Part shown: positions 62,547 through 64,000 of the stretch, piece after piece
Layout of the letters: every line of letters starts with the position of its first letter
Position numbering within the stretch: position 1 is the stretch's first letter
DNA from: Sphingomonadaceae bacterium
Lineage (GTDB): Bacteria > Pseudomonadota > Alphaproteobacteria > Sphingomonadales > Sphingomonadaceae
Direction of reading: 5' to 3'
NCBI GenBank assembly: GCA_947476425.1
Contig: CANJQJ010000010.1
Coordinates: 1-64,000 of the forward strand
Length of the DNA: 64,000 nt
The notes under the pieces: model-generated
The model's input: only the letters and a program-made list of their open reading frames with translations
The model's database searches: none
What the model was told of the DNA's origin: nothing
Translations under genes and position numbers: made by a program

Positions 62547-64000
62547 TCAAAACATCTCCGCGGGCATCGCCATCATCGCCTCAGCGCCGCCCTCGATCTC
62601 GCGGCGAAGCGCGCCTGCCTCAGGCATGATTCGCTCGGCATAGAAGCGCGCCGTGATCAGCTTCGCCTCATGAAAGGGAGCGTCGTTGCTGCCCGCCGCA
62701 AGCGCTGCGGCCGAGGCTCGCACCATCTTGAGCCACATCCAGCCAAGCGCGACGATCCCCATGCACGACATATAGGGATAGGCCGCGGCCCCGGCATTGT
62801 TGGGGTTGGCCATGCCGTTCTGCATCAGCCACATCGTCGCCGCCTGCAACTGCCCAAGCGCCTTTTCCAACGCCGCCGCGAAGCCGGCAGCGGCGGGATC
62901 GCCCTTGGCCGCTACGATCTCCTCGCCAAGCAGCTTGAACCATGCCTGCACCGCGCGACCGCCATGCAGCGCCAGCTTGCGACCGACGAGATCCATCGCC
63001 TGCACGCCATTGGTGCCCTCGTAGATCATCGCGATGCGCGCATCGCGGACATATTGCTCCATCCCCCATTCGCGGATGTAGCCGTGCCCGCCATAGACCT
63101 GCTGCGCGAGCGTGGCGCTTCGATAGCCGAGATCGGTGCCGTGCGCCTTGATCACCGGGATCAGCAGCGAGACGAGGTCGTCCGCCTCCTGTCGCTCCGC
63201 CTCGCTCGCAGCGGCATGGCTCAGGTCGACCTGAAGCGCACCCCACAGGCAAAGCGCACGCAAGGCCTCGATATTGGCGCGGCAGTCCATCAGCATCCGT
63301 CGAACGTCGGGATGAACCATCAGCGGATCCGCCTTCTCTTCCGGCTCCGCGGGCCCGGTCAGCGCACGGCCCTGCCGCCTGTCCTTCGCATAGGCCACCG
63401 CATTCTGGTACGCGATCTCGCCTTGCGAAAGGCCTTGCAGGCCGACCCCGAGCCGCGCGGCATTCATCATGATGAACATCGCGGCGAGCCCTTTATTTTC
63501 CTCGCCGACGAGGAAACCCTTCGCCCCGTCATAATTCATCACGCAGGTCGAATTGGCGTGGATTCCCATCTTCTCCTCGATCGACCCGCACGAAACGGCG
63601 TTGCGCGTGCCCGGTGATCCGTCGTCGTTGACGAGGAACTTGGGCACGATGAACAGCGATATCCCCTTCACATTGTCGGGCGCGCCGGCGATCTTGGCGA
63701 GCACGAGGTGGATGATGTTCGAAGTCAGGTCATGCTCGCCGGCCGAGATGAAGATCTTCGTCCCGCTGATGCTGTAGCTGCCGTCGGCACTGGGTTCGGC
63801 CCTGGTCCGGATCAGCCCGAGATCGGTGCCGCAATGCGGCTCGGTCAGGTTCATCGTGCCGGACCATTCGCCCGAGATCATCTTGGGCAGGTAGGTCTGC
63901 TTCAGTTCATCCGAACCCTTGGCGGTGATCGCCCCGATCGCCCCCATCGTCAGCCCCGGATACATTGCGAAGGCCATGTTGGCGCTGGTGAGAAACTCCT
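62547..64000 (-). CDS. Acyl-CoA dehydrogenase, DmdC-like large type (5' end beyond window)
   Basis: At least 484 residues are visible; the frame runs off the right edge. It has [21 protein letters not shown], a flavin beta domain ([20 protein letters not shown]), [55 protein letters not shown] with the catalytic Glu in YEGTNG, and the extra C-terminal domain of the approximately 600-residue class that includes DmdC (3-methylmercaptopropionyl-CoA dehydrogenase). It would oxidise an acyl-CoA to the enoyl-CoA; the chain type is not fixed. Confidence 0.88.
   Translation of the reverse strand, partial: EFLTSANMAFAMYPGLTMGAIGAITAKGSDELKQTYLPKMISGEWSGTMNLTEPHCGTDLGLIRTRAEPSADGSYSISGTKIFISAGEHDLTSNIIHLVLAKIAGAPDNVKGISLFIVPKFLVNDDGSPGTRNAVSCGSIEEKMGIHANSTCVMNYDGAKGFLVGEENKGLAAMFIMMNAARLGVGLQGLSQGEIAYQNAVAYAKDRRQGRALTGPAEPEEKADPLMVHPDVRRMLMDCRANIEALRALCLWGALQVDLSHAAASEAERQEADDLVSLLIPVIKAHGTDLGYRSATLAQQVYGGHGYIREWGMEQYVRDARIAMIYEGTNGVQAMDLVGRKLALHGGRAVQAWFKLLGEEIVAAKGDPAAAGFAAALEKALGQLQAATMWLMQNGMANPNNAGAAAYPYMSCMGIVALGWMWLKMVRASAAALAAGSNDAPFHEAKLITARFYAERIMPEAGALRREIEGGAEAMMAMPAEMF

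Noticed and set aside
58009-64000. attR copy of the tRNA-Ala 3' end
   Set aside because: I looked for CGGCTCCACCA and the preceding T-arm sequence by eye to the end of the window and found no match, so no right attachment site is annotated.

Overview
The window is a GC-rich stretch of an alphaproteobacterial chromosome, most probably a sphingomonad (Sphingomonas or a close relative). This rests on gene content and order: aroA-cmk-rpsA with a divergent FYDLN-acid (TIGR02300) gene and ihfB nearby, an F1Fo-ATPase zeta inhibitor (DUF1476) next to BolA and Grx4, DUF4169 and DUF952 proteins, a DcaP-type porin, and many copies of a palindromic intergenic repeat with CGTCATCCC / GGGATGACG ends. No rRNA operon and no CRISPR array were seen; there are three tRNAs (Tyr-GTA, Leu-TAA, Ala-GGC).

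Layout. 1-0.4 kb: the right end of an IS21-family insertion sequence that has cut an hlyD-type secretion adaptor gene. 0.4-7.9 kb: agmatine-to-putrescine genes (aguA, aguB), a radical SAM protein, rlmB with a lipoprotein, and tRNA-Tyr. 7.9-20.7 kb: a short-chain fatty acid locus with prpE, an MHS-family MFS transporter, a DcaP porin, acsA, a LuxR-type response regulator and a very large SLC5-transporter/histidine-kinase/receiver fusion; the last three match the CrbS/CrbR acetate-switch arrangement. 20.7-27.3 kb: an apparent catabolic cluster (MFS, acyl-CoA-dehydrogenase-like flavoprotein, TetR, cytochrome P450, SDR, ketosteroid-dehydrogenase-like flavoprotein, NTF2-like protein). 27.3-34.6 kb: a compact minus-strand chemotaxis operon (STAS, cheA, cheR, cheB, cheD, cheY, cheW, a second cheB and a small unknown gene) without a chemoreceptor, divergent from a GAF-GGDEF-EAL protein.

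37-44 kb: leuC, leuD, zeta inhibitor, BolA, Grx4, a metallo-hydrolase, nadA, nadC and a DUF4112 membrane protein. LeuC and NadA are Fe-S enzymes and BolA/Grx4 is an Fe-S handling pair. 44-52.2 kb: two adjacent peptide-type solute-binding lipoproteins without permease genes, then a four-gene minus-strand operon (sulfotransferase, DapB-like dehydrogenase, unknown, SDR) that looks catabolic. 52.2-57.9 kb: tRNA-Leu, ihfB, cytochrome c, rpsA, cmk, aroA. 57.9-60.9 kb: a small island downstream of tRNA-Ala with a tyrosine integrase, an XRE regulator and two cargo genes. 60.9-64 kb: a 40-residue membrane ORF, an LplT-like MFS transporter and a 5'-incomplete acyl-CoA dehydrogenase.

The most notable observations are a second CheB whose catalytic histidine reads as glutamine, a CrbS-like sensor whose first membrane helix is open but has no ordinary start codon in frame, the repeat family that forms the C-terminus of a membrane protein overlapping nadC, and several perfect palindromes that look like operators. 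I did not find a convincing wholly new multi-gene system. All calls are from reading the sequence; no database search was run.
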